Part shown: positions 31,578-42,769 of the stretch, one piece after another
Numbering within the stretch: position 1 is the first letter of the stretch
Layout of the letters: every line of letters begins with the position of its first letter
Assembly (NCBI GenBank): GCA_001931905.2
Contig: MSJI02000640.1
Span: 44,823 to 108,822 of the forward strand
Source of the DNA: Cladosporium sp. IMV 00045
Lineage: Eukaryota; Ascomycota; Dothideomycetes; Cladosporiales; Cladosporiaceae
Reading direction: 5' to 3'
DNA length: 64,000 bases
Made by a program: the position numbers and the translations under genes
Notes under the pieces: model-generated
The model's database searches: none
What the model was told of the DNA's origin: nothing
The model's input: only the letters and a program-made list of their open reading frames with translations

Positions 31578-32966
31578 ATGCTTTCCCTTTCTCACCTCGC
31601 TCTCCTGCCCGCGGCTCTTGCCTGGCAGCAACAACCCCTCTACTCCGACTATTCTTTCAACCCCTTGGAGCATCTTGCGGGTATCGCACCATACTACGAG
31701 CCCTCCGACCCGCCCAGAGACCCTTCGCCTCCTCAAGGATGCTCTGTCACTCAGGCTGCATACCTCGTGCGCCATGCCGCCATCAACGCCAACAGCTTCG
31801 ACTTTGAGACTTATCTCGAGCCTTTCACCGAGAAACTCGCAAACACCTCTGTCGACTGGAGCAAGATTCCTCAGCTGAACTTCCTGGATTCCTGGACCCC
31901 TCCAGAGATCAAGGAGGAGTCAAAGCTTACTCGTACTGGCAGGCTGGAGGCCTCTCACTTGGGAGTCCAGCTTTCCTACCGCTACCCCAACCTGACTTTG
32001 CCCAAGAATGTCTGGACCAGCACGGCCGAACGCACCTTCATCAGTGCGAAGAGCTTCGTCCGTGGTATTGAGCTGGAAGAGGATGAGATCGAGGTCGTTG
32101 AGATCTACGAGGGCTCCGAGTCCGGCGCAGACTCTCTCACTCCCTACAAGGCCTGCCCTGCATACTCAGGCTCCACCGGCTCCGACAAGAGCGGCGCTTA
32201 CATCGAGAAATTCACCGAGCCCATCATCGCCCGCCTGAACAACCAGGCTCCGGGTTTCAACTGGACTTCCTCCGACGTCGTGGGCATGTTCCAATGGTGC
32301 GGCTACGACACCGTCGTCCGTGGCTCATCCCCCTTCTGCTCCGAGATCCTCTTCCGCCCCGACGAATGGCTGCAATTCGAATACGCCCAGGACCTCCAGT
32401 ACTTCTTCAACAGCGGCTACGGCGCCGAGTACTCCGGCGCCGTCGGCTACCCATGGTTCAACAGCACCATGAATCTGCTCACATCCGACCGCACCGACGA
32501 CGACGAGGACATGTACGTCTCGTTCACCCACCGCGAGCTCCCGCCCATGGTCCTCGTCGCCATGGGTCTGTACAACAACTCCGCCCTCAGCGGCGGCAGC
32601 GACATCAACGGCTCCATGCCGCTTGACCGCGTCAACTACGCCCGCCAGTGGCGCAGCTCCCGCATCCTGCCGTTCCTCGGCAACATCGCCATCGAGCGCA
32701 TGGACTGTGCCGAGGCGTACGGCTACCCCAACGGCACCGACACGGACTTCTACCGCGTGCTCGTCAACCGCGTCCCGATGACGCTGCCGGACTGCTACGA
32801 CGGTCCTCAGGAGAGCTGTTCGCGCGAGATGATGCAGGGTTTCGTCCGTGAGCGTGCCGATGTCGTTGGCGAGTTCAGCGAGAAGTGTATGGTGGACTAT
32901 GGCAACTCGACGGATGTGCTGAACATTTACACGAGGGATACGAATGGAACGACTGTTGGCAAGTGA
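31578..32966 (+). CDS. Secreted histidine-phosphatase (phytase/acid phosphatase) family protein
   Basis: Histidine acid phosphatase superfamily, branch 2; predicted extracellular phosphomonoesterase. Single exon, 462 residues. The signal peptide MLSLSHLALLPAALA starts at the ATG chosen (an in-frame ATG lies 14 codons upstream). The active-site block is YLVRHAAINANSFDFETY: the nucleophile-type RH is kept, while the classic RHGxRxP is not. The C-terminal HD-type motif reads SFTHRELPPM. Many N-glycosylation sites and about eight Cys suit secretion. These substitutions match my recollection of a fungal subfamily distinct from PhyA phytases, so phytate hydrolysis should not be assumed. Confidence 0.85.
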   Translation: MLSLSHLALLPAALAWQQQPLYSDYSFNPLEHLAGIAPYYEPSDPPRDPSPPQGCSVTQAAYLVRHAAINANSFDFETYLEPFTEKLANTSVDWSKIPQLNFLDSWTPPEIKEESKLTRTGRLEASHLGVQLSYRYPNLTLPKNVWTSTAERTFISAKSFVRGIELEEDEIEVVEIYEGSESGADSLTPYKACPAYSGSTGSDKSGAYIEKFTEPIIARLNNQAPGFNWTSSDVVGMFQWCGYDTVVRGSSPFCSEILFRPDEWLQFEYAQDLQYFFNSGYGAEYSGAVGYPWFNSTMNLLTSDRTDDDEDMYVSFTHRELPPMVLVAMGLYNNSALSGGSDINGSMPLDRVNYARQWRSSRILPFLGNIAIERMDCAEAYGYPNGTDTDFYRVLVNRVPMTLPDCYDGPQESCSREMMQGFVRERADVVGEFSEKCMVDYGNSTDVLNIYTRDTNGTTVGK

Positions 32967-33154
32967 AGCGATTGCCGAAGATGAATCTTCGTAACGTACT
33001 AATTTCGTAATGTTTATATACTACTACAATCATCAATATTGAAGCATATCAAGCCAACATGAATCATGCATGAACCTCAATTTTCTTGTTAAAACAACTC
33101 GTGTTCACATACTGTCTCTGATATCATTCGGTCATCTGTGCATGCACACACATA

Positions 33155-34729
33155 TCACTCCACATGCAACTCATCGTTCTCCGTATCCTTCGGCTTCGGC
33201 ACAATAAACCAACAAACTCCGCTGACCACGATCAGTGCCACTAACATTGGCTGCAACACCCAGACGCCAACCCTGGTGGCCAGCTGACCGGTCACTATGG
33301 GGAAGACAGAGCCGCCCATCTGCGCGAATACGAAGACTAGAGCAAGCGCGGTGGATTTCGTCTCGGCGATGAAGAGTCTTGAGCCCACGGACATTGCCTG
33401 GAGGTTACGTTAGCTGGCGAGCACGCGATTGTTGCTGGCCGTGAAACTTACAGCTGCGAAGAGCGGGCCAGAGAAGAAACCGAACAAACTGATCGCTATG
33501 GAAGCGGCGATGATGTTCGGTACACTGGCAAAACAAGGTCAGCTCAGAGCTTGCACAACATCCGCAGGACGACTCACAGCCAGAAGACCAATTGCACACC
33601 CAGACATATCACAAAATAAATCGTCCCCATCAACCTCTCACCGTACCTATGCGTCGGCTCTGGCAACAACAGTCGACCGAGAAGGCAGCCTCCAGCAAAG
33701 CCGGCAGGGACATAAGAGACTTGATCGAGGTCGCCATCCCGCGCGTCGACGAGGTACTCGACCACCCATCCACTGGCGGTCAGGGTCATGCCCAAGTAGA
33801 AGAAGAAGAAGACGCTGATGTGCCATAGACTGCTCTGCTTGATCGTCTTCACGAGGAGTTGTTTTGCAGTCGTCTGTCGAGACTCGAGAGCGGCTTCGCC
33901 AGAAGCTGAACTGCCCTCCGTTTCGACGTTTTGCTGTGATTTCCCTTTCATCCTCAGAGTATCCCGGAAAGCGTACAGGCACATCACAAGATTAACCACA
34001 CCAATCGCAAGCGGCACCGTGTAAAACAAATACCACCTCGACGGCTGCTCGGCAGAAGCAATCGGCGCAGCAGCAAAAGGGGCCACAAGACACCCCGTCA
34101 TGTACATGGCATGGATGAAGCCCAACCAGCGGTGCGCTCCTTTCGTAGCCCCGGCCACGTAGCTGTTGGCGTGCGTGTCCTGGAAGGCTTGCCCCACGCT
34201 CGTGATCCAGAAGGTGATCACGTAGAGGGGGAAGGGTGCTTGCCAGACGCGCAGGGTTTGCGAGAGGACTTGCAGAATGGCGCCGAGGGCGAGCATGGCG
34301 CCCATGTCGAGGTATTGGTTCAGGTGGGTGTTGATTAGGGCTGCGGCGAGCCAGCCGAAGAAGTTGGCGGCGTAGCTGAACGGAAGAGATATCAGATTCG
34401 CAATTGTTCATGCCGTTTCTCGGTGGCTGGTAGTAGACTTACACGCTCGAGGCGATGGCGGCTGTGAGGCCATAGCTACGGATCACGTACGGTAAAAGGG
34501 CACCGAGACTCCCGTCGTTGACGCCTGAAAAGAAGAAAGATGCACCGCAGCTGATCAGCTTGAAATACAGCTGCCAGTCGTGGCTTGGTTTGGTGTTTTC
34601 TGGATGGGCATCCGATTCATCTTGATATGTGTTTTCCTCATTCCGAGTGGATGATGAGCTGGGGAGGTAGGACAGCTCCACGTCCTCAGTCTGAGCCGGC
34701 TCAGTCACGGTTGTTGTTGTGGTGGACAT
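33155..34729 (-). CDS. Major facilitator superfamily transporter (sugar/fucose-permease-like)
   Basis: Four exons: 34729-34443, 34375-33578, 33524-33452, 33397-33155, with GT-AG introns at 34376-34442, 33525-33577 and 33398-33451 and phase kept throughout; 466 residues. A polar acidic N-terminal tail of about 55 residues leads into the first span with the motif GVNDGSLGALLPYV. A YAANFFGWLAAALIN half and a DTHANSYVAGATKGAHRWLGFIHAMY segment follow. This layout is typical of the fungal fucose/glucose-permease-like and BSC6-type branch of MFS. It ends with an acidic tail (DTENDELHVE). Substrate is not inferable. Confidence 0.88.
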
Positions 34730-35474
34730 GTCTGTGAATAGAACCCTGAGCAAAAGTCATTGAAGCAGGTGATGAGATGGAACAGTATAGTCGTAAAGCA
34801 TTGTATTCGCTTGTCCGAGGTCGAAAGATGCAGCGCAAGCACCAACGACTATTTCTCCGCAATAGCTGGCGGTATACCTCAATCAGGAAATACAGCGACA
34901 ACAAGTTAGAACATTGACCAATGAAAGGGCCAGGACGATGCGTCGATCGACGGCTAATTCTCCGCACCCAAGAAGGCTTCTTAGGGTTGCGGCTTCACGG
35001 TGCGATATTCCGACTTTCGACGACCTCTTTGCGAACGACGTTTCTGTGTGGCATTCGATACACCGGCTGCAATGGTTGAATCATATCGGGTGGTCGATAC
35101 TGACGTTTAGGCGACTTGGTGGCAAAATATCTTACCATAACTTCGAAGATCAGGCGGAAGGTCTACTTTCTTGATCACCAACGTCGAAATGAGATCCCTA
35201 TGCAGGAAGAATCGAACCTGGGTAAGAATCAAAGGGTACAGGAAAGTATCACAGGATGATTTTGATTGAAAACGAGCACATCGGCTCAGACAGAACTAAT
35301 ATCCACAACACGCTCTCGAGAAGAAGATTGTTCTTGTCAAGAAGAGCAAACCGCTCGAATGCAGAAAAGAAAAAAAAAATGATTTGATAGAAAGGAAGAA
35401 GGAGAAGAAAAGAAATAAAGAACCATAATGGGTATACCTCTTCACAGCGTCACCGTAAGCACAGCTTCTCACAC
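34730..35474. other. Intergenic
   Basis: Promoter of the MFS gene and 3' flank of the CRH gene. An A/G-rich tract lies at about 35360-35425. A T-arm-like GGTTCGAT on the minus strand near 35216 does not fold into a tRNA. No gene is supported. Confidence 0.5.
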
Positions 35475-36800
35475 TCAAAGCATGAAAACGCTAAGAGCAA
35501 TGCCAACAGCCGAGAGAGCAGTCATGCCGCTCTTGAGAGCAGCACCCGCATTGGTGGTCTGCTCGGCAGCGCTAGGACCGGTGGCGGAAGAGTTGTTGTA
35601 GGTGGAGTTGCCGTTCTGGGTGGAGTTGCTGTAGCCAGCTGCCTGGGTCGAGCCGCTGACGGCGGTGGACAGAGTGGAAGAGACGGACATGTCCGAGTTC
35701 AGAGCAGTGGCGGAAGCGGTGTTGATGCTGTAGTGGTCGCCGGTCTTGGTGACGGAGTTGGCGGCTTCGGTGTGCTTGTCGAGACCCTCGACGCTGGCGG
35801 ACGAGGTGTAGGTCTCGTCAGAGACGGTGGAGGAGGCCTTCTGGGTGCTGTTGGAGTCGGACTCGCTGGTAGCGGAGGAGTCGGACTTGGACTTGGAGCC
35901 GCCGGAAGAGGAGGAAGAGGAGCCGTCCTTGTTGATCTTGATGCTCTCCCAGCTACCGGTCTTGTCGCCCCATTCGTAGCTGTCGGCCGGGTTGTAGTTC
36001 TCGATCTTCACCTCCTTGACGTACATGTCGAAGGGAGCCTGGCTGAAGTCGACAAGGCCGCCGGCCCACTGGATGGTGCCTTCGGGCTGGCCTTCAGCGC
36101 CACCGGCCCAGTTGCCGAGCTTGAGACGCATAGGAGTTTGAGGGTAGGTCTGGGATGTGGGTTAGTATTATGCCATAGCATATTTGCAGTGACAGCATGT
36201 TCTCACCTTGCCGTTAAGAGCAACATCGTCAGTGTACTTGAGCTCACGAACGACGGTACCATCAATGATCCACTGAAGCCTCTCCGAGGTCCAGTCAAGG
36301 GAATAGGTGTGCCAGGTCTCCTGAGCACTCTCAACGTTGTACTCGATCATGCGATCGTAAGAAGTAGTGTTGCCCTTTCCAAAGAAGTTGGTCTGGACCT
36401 TGTTGTCAACGCCACCCAAGAACTCCCAGTCGATCTCGTCGAGATCGTCACTCTCGAGAACGATGGAGCTGATGATGCCCTGACCAGGAGCGGGCTTCAT
36501 GGTGACATCGACGTGGCCGAAGAAGAAGTAGAAGTTGGTCTCGATAGTTGGAGCCTGACCGGACTTGGCGATGCGGAACTGAGCACCCTGGTCGCCATAG
36601 CTCATGGTAGTCCAGGCAGCGGTGCTCCAGTCCTTCTCGGCATCTTTGTTGTTGACGAAGTCGGAGTCGAATGAAGAAGACTTGAGGCCATCGTTCTTCG
36701 GGCAAGTCTTCTCAAGAGGATTGCAGTCGGTGAAGGTCTGAGCAAGAGTGACAGGGAGTGCCGCAAGAACGGCAGCGGCCGCGGTCTGGGAGAAGCGCAT
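35475..36800 (-). CDS. CRH-family GPI-anchored chitin-glucan transglycosylase (GH16)
   Basis: Cell-wall enzyme linking chitin to beta-glucan. Exons 36800-36207 and 36149-35475, intron 36150-36206; 422 residues. Order: signal peptide (MRFSQTAAAAVLAALPVTLA), Cys-containing start of the mature protein (TDCNPLEKTCPK), GH16 catalytic motif DEIDWEFLG at about 119-127 (nucleophile and acid/base Glu), PMRLKLGNWAGG just after the junction, then a long Ser/Thr/Asn-rich stalk (about residues 280-395) and a hydrophobic GPI signal (ALSAVGIALSVFML). No CBM18 domain is visible at the N terminus, so it resembles Crh1/Utr2-type members without the chitin-binding module. Confidence 0.95.
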
Positions 36801-39265
36801 GATGAATCGAATGCGGGATTGATGATAAAGGATAGACTGGAGTAAGTTGTTGTTGACAGAAGGAAACGGGAAGGGAAAAAGGGCCTGTTTGCTGGGAGAG
36901 TAATTGGAGAGGTGAATGAAAGATGCGAAACTGTGAAATGCAAACGCTCGCAGTCAATGGACCATATACCAGAGCGATTGCAGTGCGGAATGCGGTACCT
37001 AGCGTCACTGAGGGCAGGCACGGATCACATGAAAGCGACTCAAGGCGTGCCTTCCTTACGGTTACGAGAGCGGCTTCCGTCGTTCACGGTCTGCTAGGGG
37101 CTGGGGCATGTTGTTCGAAAGCAGCAGAAGTGTCTCGAGCAGCCTATCACGGCGACGCACCACAACAAGAGCAGGGACCGAGCAAGAGCCAATCTGGGGA
37201 TGGAGGAGACAGAAGAGCGATGGTGTTGTTCTACCGTTCGCTTGGCCGCTTGTCCAAGGCCATCATGGCTCGTTTGTGGCCGGTGAACATCCCGGGCCGA
37301 TGTTAGAAGGAGGCGGAGTTCGTGTCGCACGGTTGCCGCGTGAAAGACCAGTCCACTGTGGAATGCTGCCGTTTGCGTTGCGGTGGCTCGGGTGGTTGCC
37401 CACTGACGACAGCAGCTTGACTACAGTATCAGGATATGCAAGGCCTACCAGATGTTACGAGGCACAATAGACACAGAAGCAGTGATCGAAGCTCTATTGG
37501 GTGGAGGTGAGGTTGAAGTGAGACGTGATGACAGGCCGGCCAGGGTGTGACGGCGGCGGCTGAAACGGCGTTGCCTTGGTCGTTTGCCCTGAGGCCCGCT
37601 CTGGCGCTTGCAGGAGGCGGCCTTGGACTACCTGCTCGCTATGATCATCTGGAAATTTGCCATACCGAAGCGGCGAAAGACTAGGAGAAAGATATCAAAG
37701 CTAGGTATTTGCTAGTCACGGGGTGAAAGAGCCAGAAATAGATTTTCGGGAGCCTCGGGAACTTCCGCGACCGGTATGCCGAGCTTCTAGGCGAATAGTG
37801 ACATACTTACATTCGTGTTCGATCTTCCAGAAAACGAAGCAGCGAGAGATACGATGGTCTGAAGTCAGTCGTTTCTAATACTGGCAAATACGTCAAGTGA
37901 ATAGCAGGGTCCGGACTCCGGAGATGGCTGATCCCGCGGCAATATGAATGAACGAACGCTTGGACACTGCTAGACACTACTGCCGATATGCAATTTGACC
38001 ACGGCGAAGCTAAGAACGCCACAGGATCTGAGAGGGAGATTTTGCTGGTGTGATAGTGTATACACCTGACTTGTAGCGCATCCAATATCTTCGACTCAAT
38101 CTCCTATATCTTGTGGCTCGGTTGCGAACATGTCGCAAGGCTCAAAGTGACATGATTATCAGGAAGGGAGTCTCATTTAATTCTGTTGGCTGGTCTTAGC
38201 GAATCACCGGTGACACAGCTCAGGAATTGATTTCGTCGCGCTTGCGTTCTGGAGTAGTGATTATCATAAGGTATGTAGCTGTGAATCTCATCAGCCTAAG
38301 TGCCTCTGATGGAGCACTTCCGACGACTACAAACACCTCGGCATGCAAAGGCAACGTGAATTGCGTTTTACAAACAGATGTACAGTTCGGTCATCAAGGC
38401 TGGTCCCGGCAAAGAACCTTAAGCTTTCCCACGTTGCAGAGATCTTCAACCCTCCCAAATGCATCACGGCTCACGGCACCAACAGCCGAGAACAGACCAC
38501 AGCTCCTGGCTTTGAGAAACACGAGATCTTGCTCTTTTCGCACTGTTGGTCTATGTAGTCTAGGTATGCTACGTCAATGTGCAATTTTCACATTACTGCT
38601 GACTTCACCTCTGCAACCTCACATGTTTCCGTTCCCGGCGTTCCCCGGTCCCTTCGTATTTTCGATGCTACTCTGTCCAATTATAACCATGCTTCCCAGT
38701 CACGCCACTGGCTACGTCGACTTGGATTCTAGCATACCATTTGCGGTCCATAGGATAGTGGTACAGGACCGCCACCATACCACCGGTGTCTGACACCCCT
38801 CCAATCTTCACGCAGCCACAGCTCCAGGTTCCAGGAAATCGTGTCGTCCCTTGCGCGTGAGATGGCGAAACCTTGTTTGGCTGGCCATTCACAACGAAGT
38901 CCAGACTTCACAAACGACTGGACTGGGCGTCGAGATTTCCGCCTCACAGCCAGCACACCTCGTAACTTTTTACTGCCCTCGCATGCTTGCTGAGGTCGTA
39001 GTTGCGCCTTGCGCAGCCTTGCTTAGCCTTAACTTTGGTCAACCCTTTTCATTGCCTGCGGTGGTGTACATCTAATGGTAGGTTGCCTTTTTCAAGTTTG
39101 CTTCCCTGTTTTTTTCAGTATACACGTTTGACATGCCCTTCGTTCCTTCTGAGCTCGGCATACGTTCACTATAGGAAAATTGCCGGAAGGCGCGACTCAC
39201 TGCCAGACACACCCTTCAACTTCGAATCTAGCTGGGCAACAACAACACCACAGCGCCAACTCGAC
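36801..39265. other. Longest gene-free stretch (2.5 kb)
   Basis: Lies between the divergent CRH and GT8 genes. Open frames up to 188 codons occur but lack any domain, signal peptide or codon pattern I can support. No transposon ends or tandem arrays are visible. Confidence 0.5.
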
Positions 39266-40384
39266 ATGGCTTCCTTCCGCAGCCTATCGCCATCGAGCAA
39301 AAGCGGCGGACGACGGAATCACAAGTACACATACCTCATCCTAGCCGCAGTCGCGATCTTCGCCTTCCTCTTTTGGACCCCACTACCTAGCACATACGAA
39401 CACCAAAGGCATGAGTTGGTGACGCACGTTGCAGGTGGCGCAAAGAGCGCCTCGAGTCCGCAAGGCGCCTCACTAAAAGACACAAGATCGAAATACGCGT
39501 TCGCGACACTGCTTGCCGGCGACTCGTCCAATCTCAACGACCCCGACAACCTGAACGATGACTACTTTATTGCCACTCGACTCTTGGGCTACCAGCTCAT
39601 GCACGCGCCTGAAACACGAACCAGCAACATCCCCTTCCTCGTCCTTGCGACGAAGAAAGTCTCCGAGAAGAAACTCGAGCGCCTTCGCCTCGATGGCGCG
39701 ATCGTCCTCCCCGTTGAAACAGTCGAGAAACCCGCGTGGATTGCAGAGGGATTAGGCGCCGCGAATTGGGCCGAGATGTTCGACAAGCTGCGCCTCTGGG
39801 AACTGACACAATTCGAGCGCATATGCTTCCTCGACGGCGACACCGTCCTCAACCGACCCCTCGACGGGATCTTCAACGACACCGCCGTAGCCTCACACAA
39901 AACCCTCGACCACCCAGAACGACTCAAATCTGACGAAGGCACCCTCCCGTCCACCTACGTCTTCGCCGGCCAGCCCGAAATGAACTTCGAGCATCACTAC
40001 CCTCCCTCCGAAGAGCAGCACGACTACCCCAACATCAACTATCTCAACGGCGGCTTCTTCGTCATGCAGCCCTCGCTCGACATCCTCGCCTACTACCTCA
40101 GCGTCATGCAGCTTCCCAACCGCTTCCCGCCGAAATTGCAGGAGCAGAATCTCCTCAACTACGCGCACCGCAGCGAGAAGGAGGGTGGGAATATGCCCTG
40201 GAAGATGCTCGATACGAGGTGGAACTTGCATTATCCGACTATGGAGGATGTCAAGGGTGGGGTGGCGAGTTTGCACGAGAAGTGGTGGGCGCCTGTGGAT
40301 AAGGATTTGTTGCCTTTGTTGAAGAGTTGGCGCTGGCGGATGGAGGGGTTTTATGAGGCTTGGGATGCGGCGAGGCATGCTTGA
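39266..40384 (+). CDS. GT8-family type II membrane glycosyltransferase (glycogenin/GNT1-like)
   Basis: Single exon, 372 residues. A short basic cytosolic tail, then one membrane anchor (YLILAAVAIFAFLFW, about 24-38) and a stalk lead to a GT8 catalytic domain: KYAFATLLAGDSSN, GYQLMHAPETR, a DxD-type FLDGDTVL at about 189-196 (metal/UDP-sugar binding), NYLNGGFFVMQPS and QNLLNYAHR. This matches Golgi glycosyltransferases related to GNT1 (N-acetylglucosamine transfer) more than cytosolic glycogenin, because of the anchor. The donor sugar cannot be decided. The ATG at 39266 follows an in-frame open but low-complexity leader. Confidence 0.9.
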   Translation: MASFRSLSPSSKSGGRRNHKYTYLILAAVAIFAFLFWTPLPSTYEHQRHELVTHVAGGAKSASSPQGASLKDTRSKYAFATLLAGDSSNLNDPDNLNDDYFIATRLLGYQLMHAPETRTSNIPFLVLATKKVSEKKLERLRLDGAIVLPVETVEKPAWIAEGLGAANWAEMFDKLRLWELTQFERICFLDGDTVLNRPLDGIFNDTAVASHKTLDHPERLKSDEGTLPSTYVFAGQPEMNFEHHYPPSEEQHDYPNINYLNGGFFVMQPSLDILAYYLSVMQLPNRFPPKLQEQNLLNYAHRSEKEGGNMPWKMLDTRWNLHYPTMEDVKGGVASLHEKWWAPVDKDLLPLLKSWRWRMEGFYEAWDAARHA

Positions 40385-41160
40385 GCAGGCAAGGAAGGGA
40401 AGTTCTGGTTTGGCATGCTATTTTTGGGTGTGTTCATCTTTATGCTTGTTATTTCAGCGTGGAGTCCATGAACGGATATTGGACAGGGTTCGGCAAAGAC
40501 AAGAGTTTCTTTGTGGTATTTCATGGGTGTTTGGTCGCGATTGGGCTGCTTTGTAAGTTTTGAATGGCGATATTTCTTCTCTTAATAATCCACATTGCTC
40601 GCAGTAAACTCCCTACAATCTTTCGTCATTATGCGTTTGGGTTTGACGAGTCTTCGCCGTCCCTCGAGGCTCTGTAATCCTCTCAGGTGACCATGATATC
40701 TCTACATTATCCAAGAGAGAGTTAGGAACCCAGTTGTCCCTTCAAATATTTGCTGAGATACTGCCACCAGGTATGTGTGACGAGAGTATTGATGCTGTTG
40801 GTCCTGACGAGTGCTTAAATACACCATTAGTACTGGCATATCGATTGATGGATCGAATCGAGGTGAGGCCTGATTTGGAAATAAGTGACCTATGCCGCGT
40901 TTGTGAATCTGACCTCACTTCGAAAAGTCGAGAATGCTAAGTGCGAATCGCAGGAATGCCTCATCACTAACCGTCACATGCTTTTCTCAGCGCCCACCAA
41001 AAAGTGCAAATCAATCTCACTTCACAACGGACTTCCTCGCCACCAACTGTTTACGCCACACGCACTCCCCCTTCCCACGACCACCATCGCACCCATCCAC
41101 CTCACTAGCAACGCACTCGTCCCCAACCCAACACGAAAAGAAAAACCACAAAAAGCAAAA
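40385..41160. other. Intergenic
   Basis: 3' UTR of the GT8 gene and leader of the F-box-like gene; nothing else supported. Confidence 0.55.
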
Positions 41161-42033
41161 ATGCCACACCGCTCCAAATACGGCTTCCGCCCATCAGCCA
41201 CCAACCTCGTCCCCAACTTCGACCCCGATATCCTCAAAGCAACCCACAAGTCCAGCTCGCCACCCACCCAGACGACAACATTCCTCTCCCTGCCTCCTGA
41301 AATCCGCAACAAAATCTACTCCCTCACTACCCACCCGACCTACTTCCGTCCCGGCGCGCGCGGGATTCCCAACCTCTCCCTAGCCCAAACCAGCAAGCAG
41401 ATTCGCGCTGAATACGCCCTCGCCGCCCGCAGTGTGGTCCGGCACTTCTGGTCCTACCGTGATCTGTGCTCGCCGGCAGACACCGGCCCGCGCGGACTCG
41501 AAATCTACCTCGCGCCTACTTGCACTGGCAGGACGGTTTTCAACTTGCTCGTGGAAGATGTGGCGGAGAGGTTCGATTACTTCCTCATCTACGTCGGTTG
41601 CAGGGGTGATTTAGCCCCGCGGTCGCCCGAGTGGGGCATTCGGCCTAGAGCGGTGTATGTGTGGCGACCAAGGGGAAGGGTAGAGGGTTGCGGGGCGAGG
41701 TAGATGGTGCATGGTGATAATGGAGCGGGCTGGATTGCGAGTCTCGACAGAGCTCTTAGGGAGAAGATCCGGGCGGCAGAGGATCCGGAAGACTCTGATC
41801 AGGAGGCAATGCAAGCGACAGAGGGCCCAAGAGATCTTGATCAGCAAAAAGTTCAAGCAGCGGAGATATTGAGGGAGCTGGGGTTCCAGGGCGAGGGGGA
41901 TGAAGAGATGGAGGCATGGATTAGGAGGGAAGTGTTGAAGAGGATTCTACGCGAGCTGGATGCGATGTATGAGCTTGAAAGAGGGGTGAAGAGCGTTTGG
42001 AGGACGGTTTGGCAGCAAAGAAAGGGGTGGTGA
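41161..42033 (+). CDS. F-box-like (2EXR-type) domain protein
   Basis: Fungal protein with the short LPPEIRNKIY motif (about 44-53), seen in F-box-like/2EXR proteins of unknown function, followed by LSLAQTSKQIRAEY. The frame meets TAG at 41701 and continues open in the same frame from ATG 41704 to 42033. A 51-bp GT-AG intron (41700-41750) removes exactly this stop and keeps phase, giving 273 residues; the second exon is an acidic helical region (AEILRELGFQGEGDEE). The donor GTAGAT is weak and I see no good branch point. The alternative is a 180-residue protein ending at the TAG. Start context aaaaATGcc is good. Confidence 0.6.
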
Positions 42034-42769
42034 GCCGCGAGATCTACAAGGGCTTCTACTGGAAGCCTGATCATTGGTGAAGAAATGATGCGCTCTGGGA
42101 AGAAGCTATACCTGGGCCAACATCCAGGATCACCGCCAACGATTTCACTTCATACAACGCACGACCATGAACGACTACGGAAAGAGACATACTCTCCGCT
42201 TTCCCGCCCTTTCTGCACAACGGCGTTCTACTTTCATTGCAAATCTAAGATCAACCTCATCCATTAAATTCGAGCTTCTTCGGCGAGCCTGATCAACGAC
42301 AAACGACACTCAACGCGGGTCAACAGAACCAACTGAGCTCGCACGACGCCAAATTTGGATTTCACCATCAACGACATCCCTTTTGTCGAAAAGAACGATC
42401 AAACACGACTACGAAGCGTGTTTGAGATCTCCTAATTGGGACAGGTGACTCGTCTTTTCCTTTCGCCTCTGTTGAAGTCACACGACTACCCTTCTTCGCC
42501 TCATCGCCACATCAACCTGTTTCATTGATCGATGTGCTCGACTTCAATTCTAGCATCGCCACTGCGAGATCACTTCGTCAATTTCTTCGACTTCAGCTCC
42601 GTCTTCGCAAACGCACGTAGAGCATCAAACGAAAGGCGTGCTTTCGCAACGAAAATGCATTTTTCAAAGGGGGGCAGATAAAAAAAAGTGATGGATTGAT
42701 TCCACAAAAAAGGACCCAAGTAAATAAAACAGATAAGGTATACAATAGGTAACATCCCCACAACACTCA
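42034..42769. other. Intergenic, convergent
   Basis: 3' flanks of the F-box-like gene and NOP12. No feature is supported. Confidence 0.55.

Noticed and set aside
35200..35245. tRNA T-arm-like GGTTCGATTC on the minus strand
   Set aside because: The flanking bases do not pair into a T stem, and no acceptor, D or anticodon arms can be built around it.
38227..38793. 188-codon plus-strand open frame
   Set aside because: Composition is not protein-like and no motif is seen.
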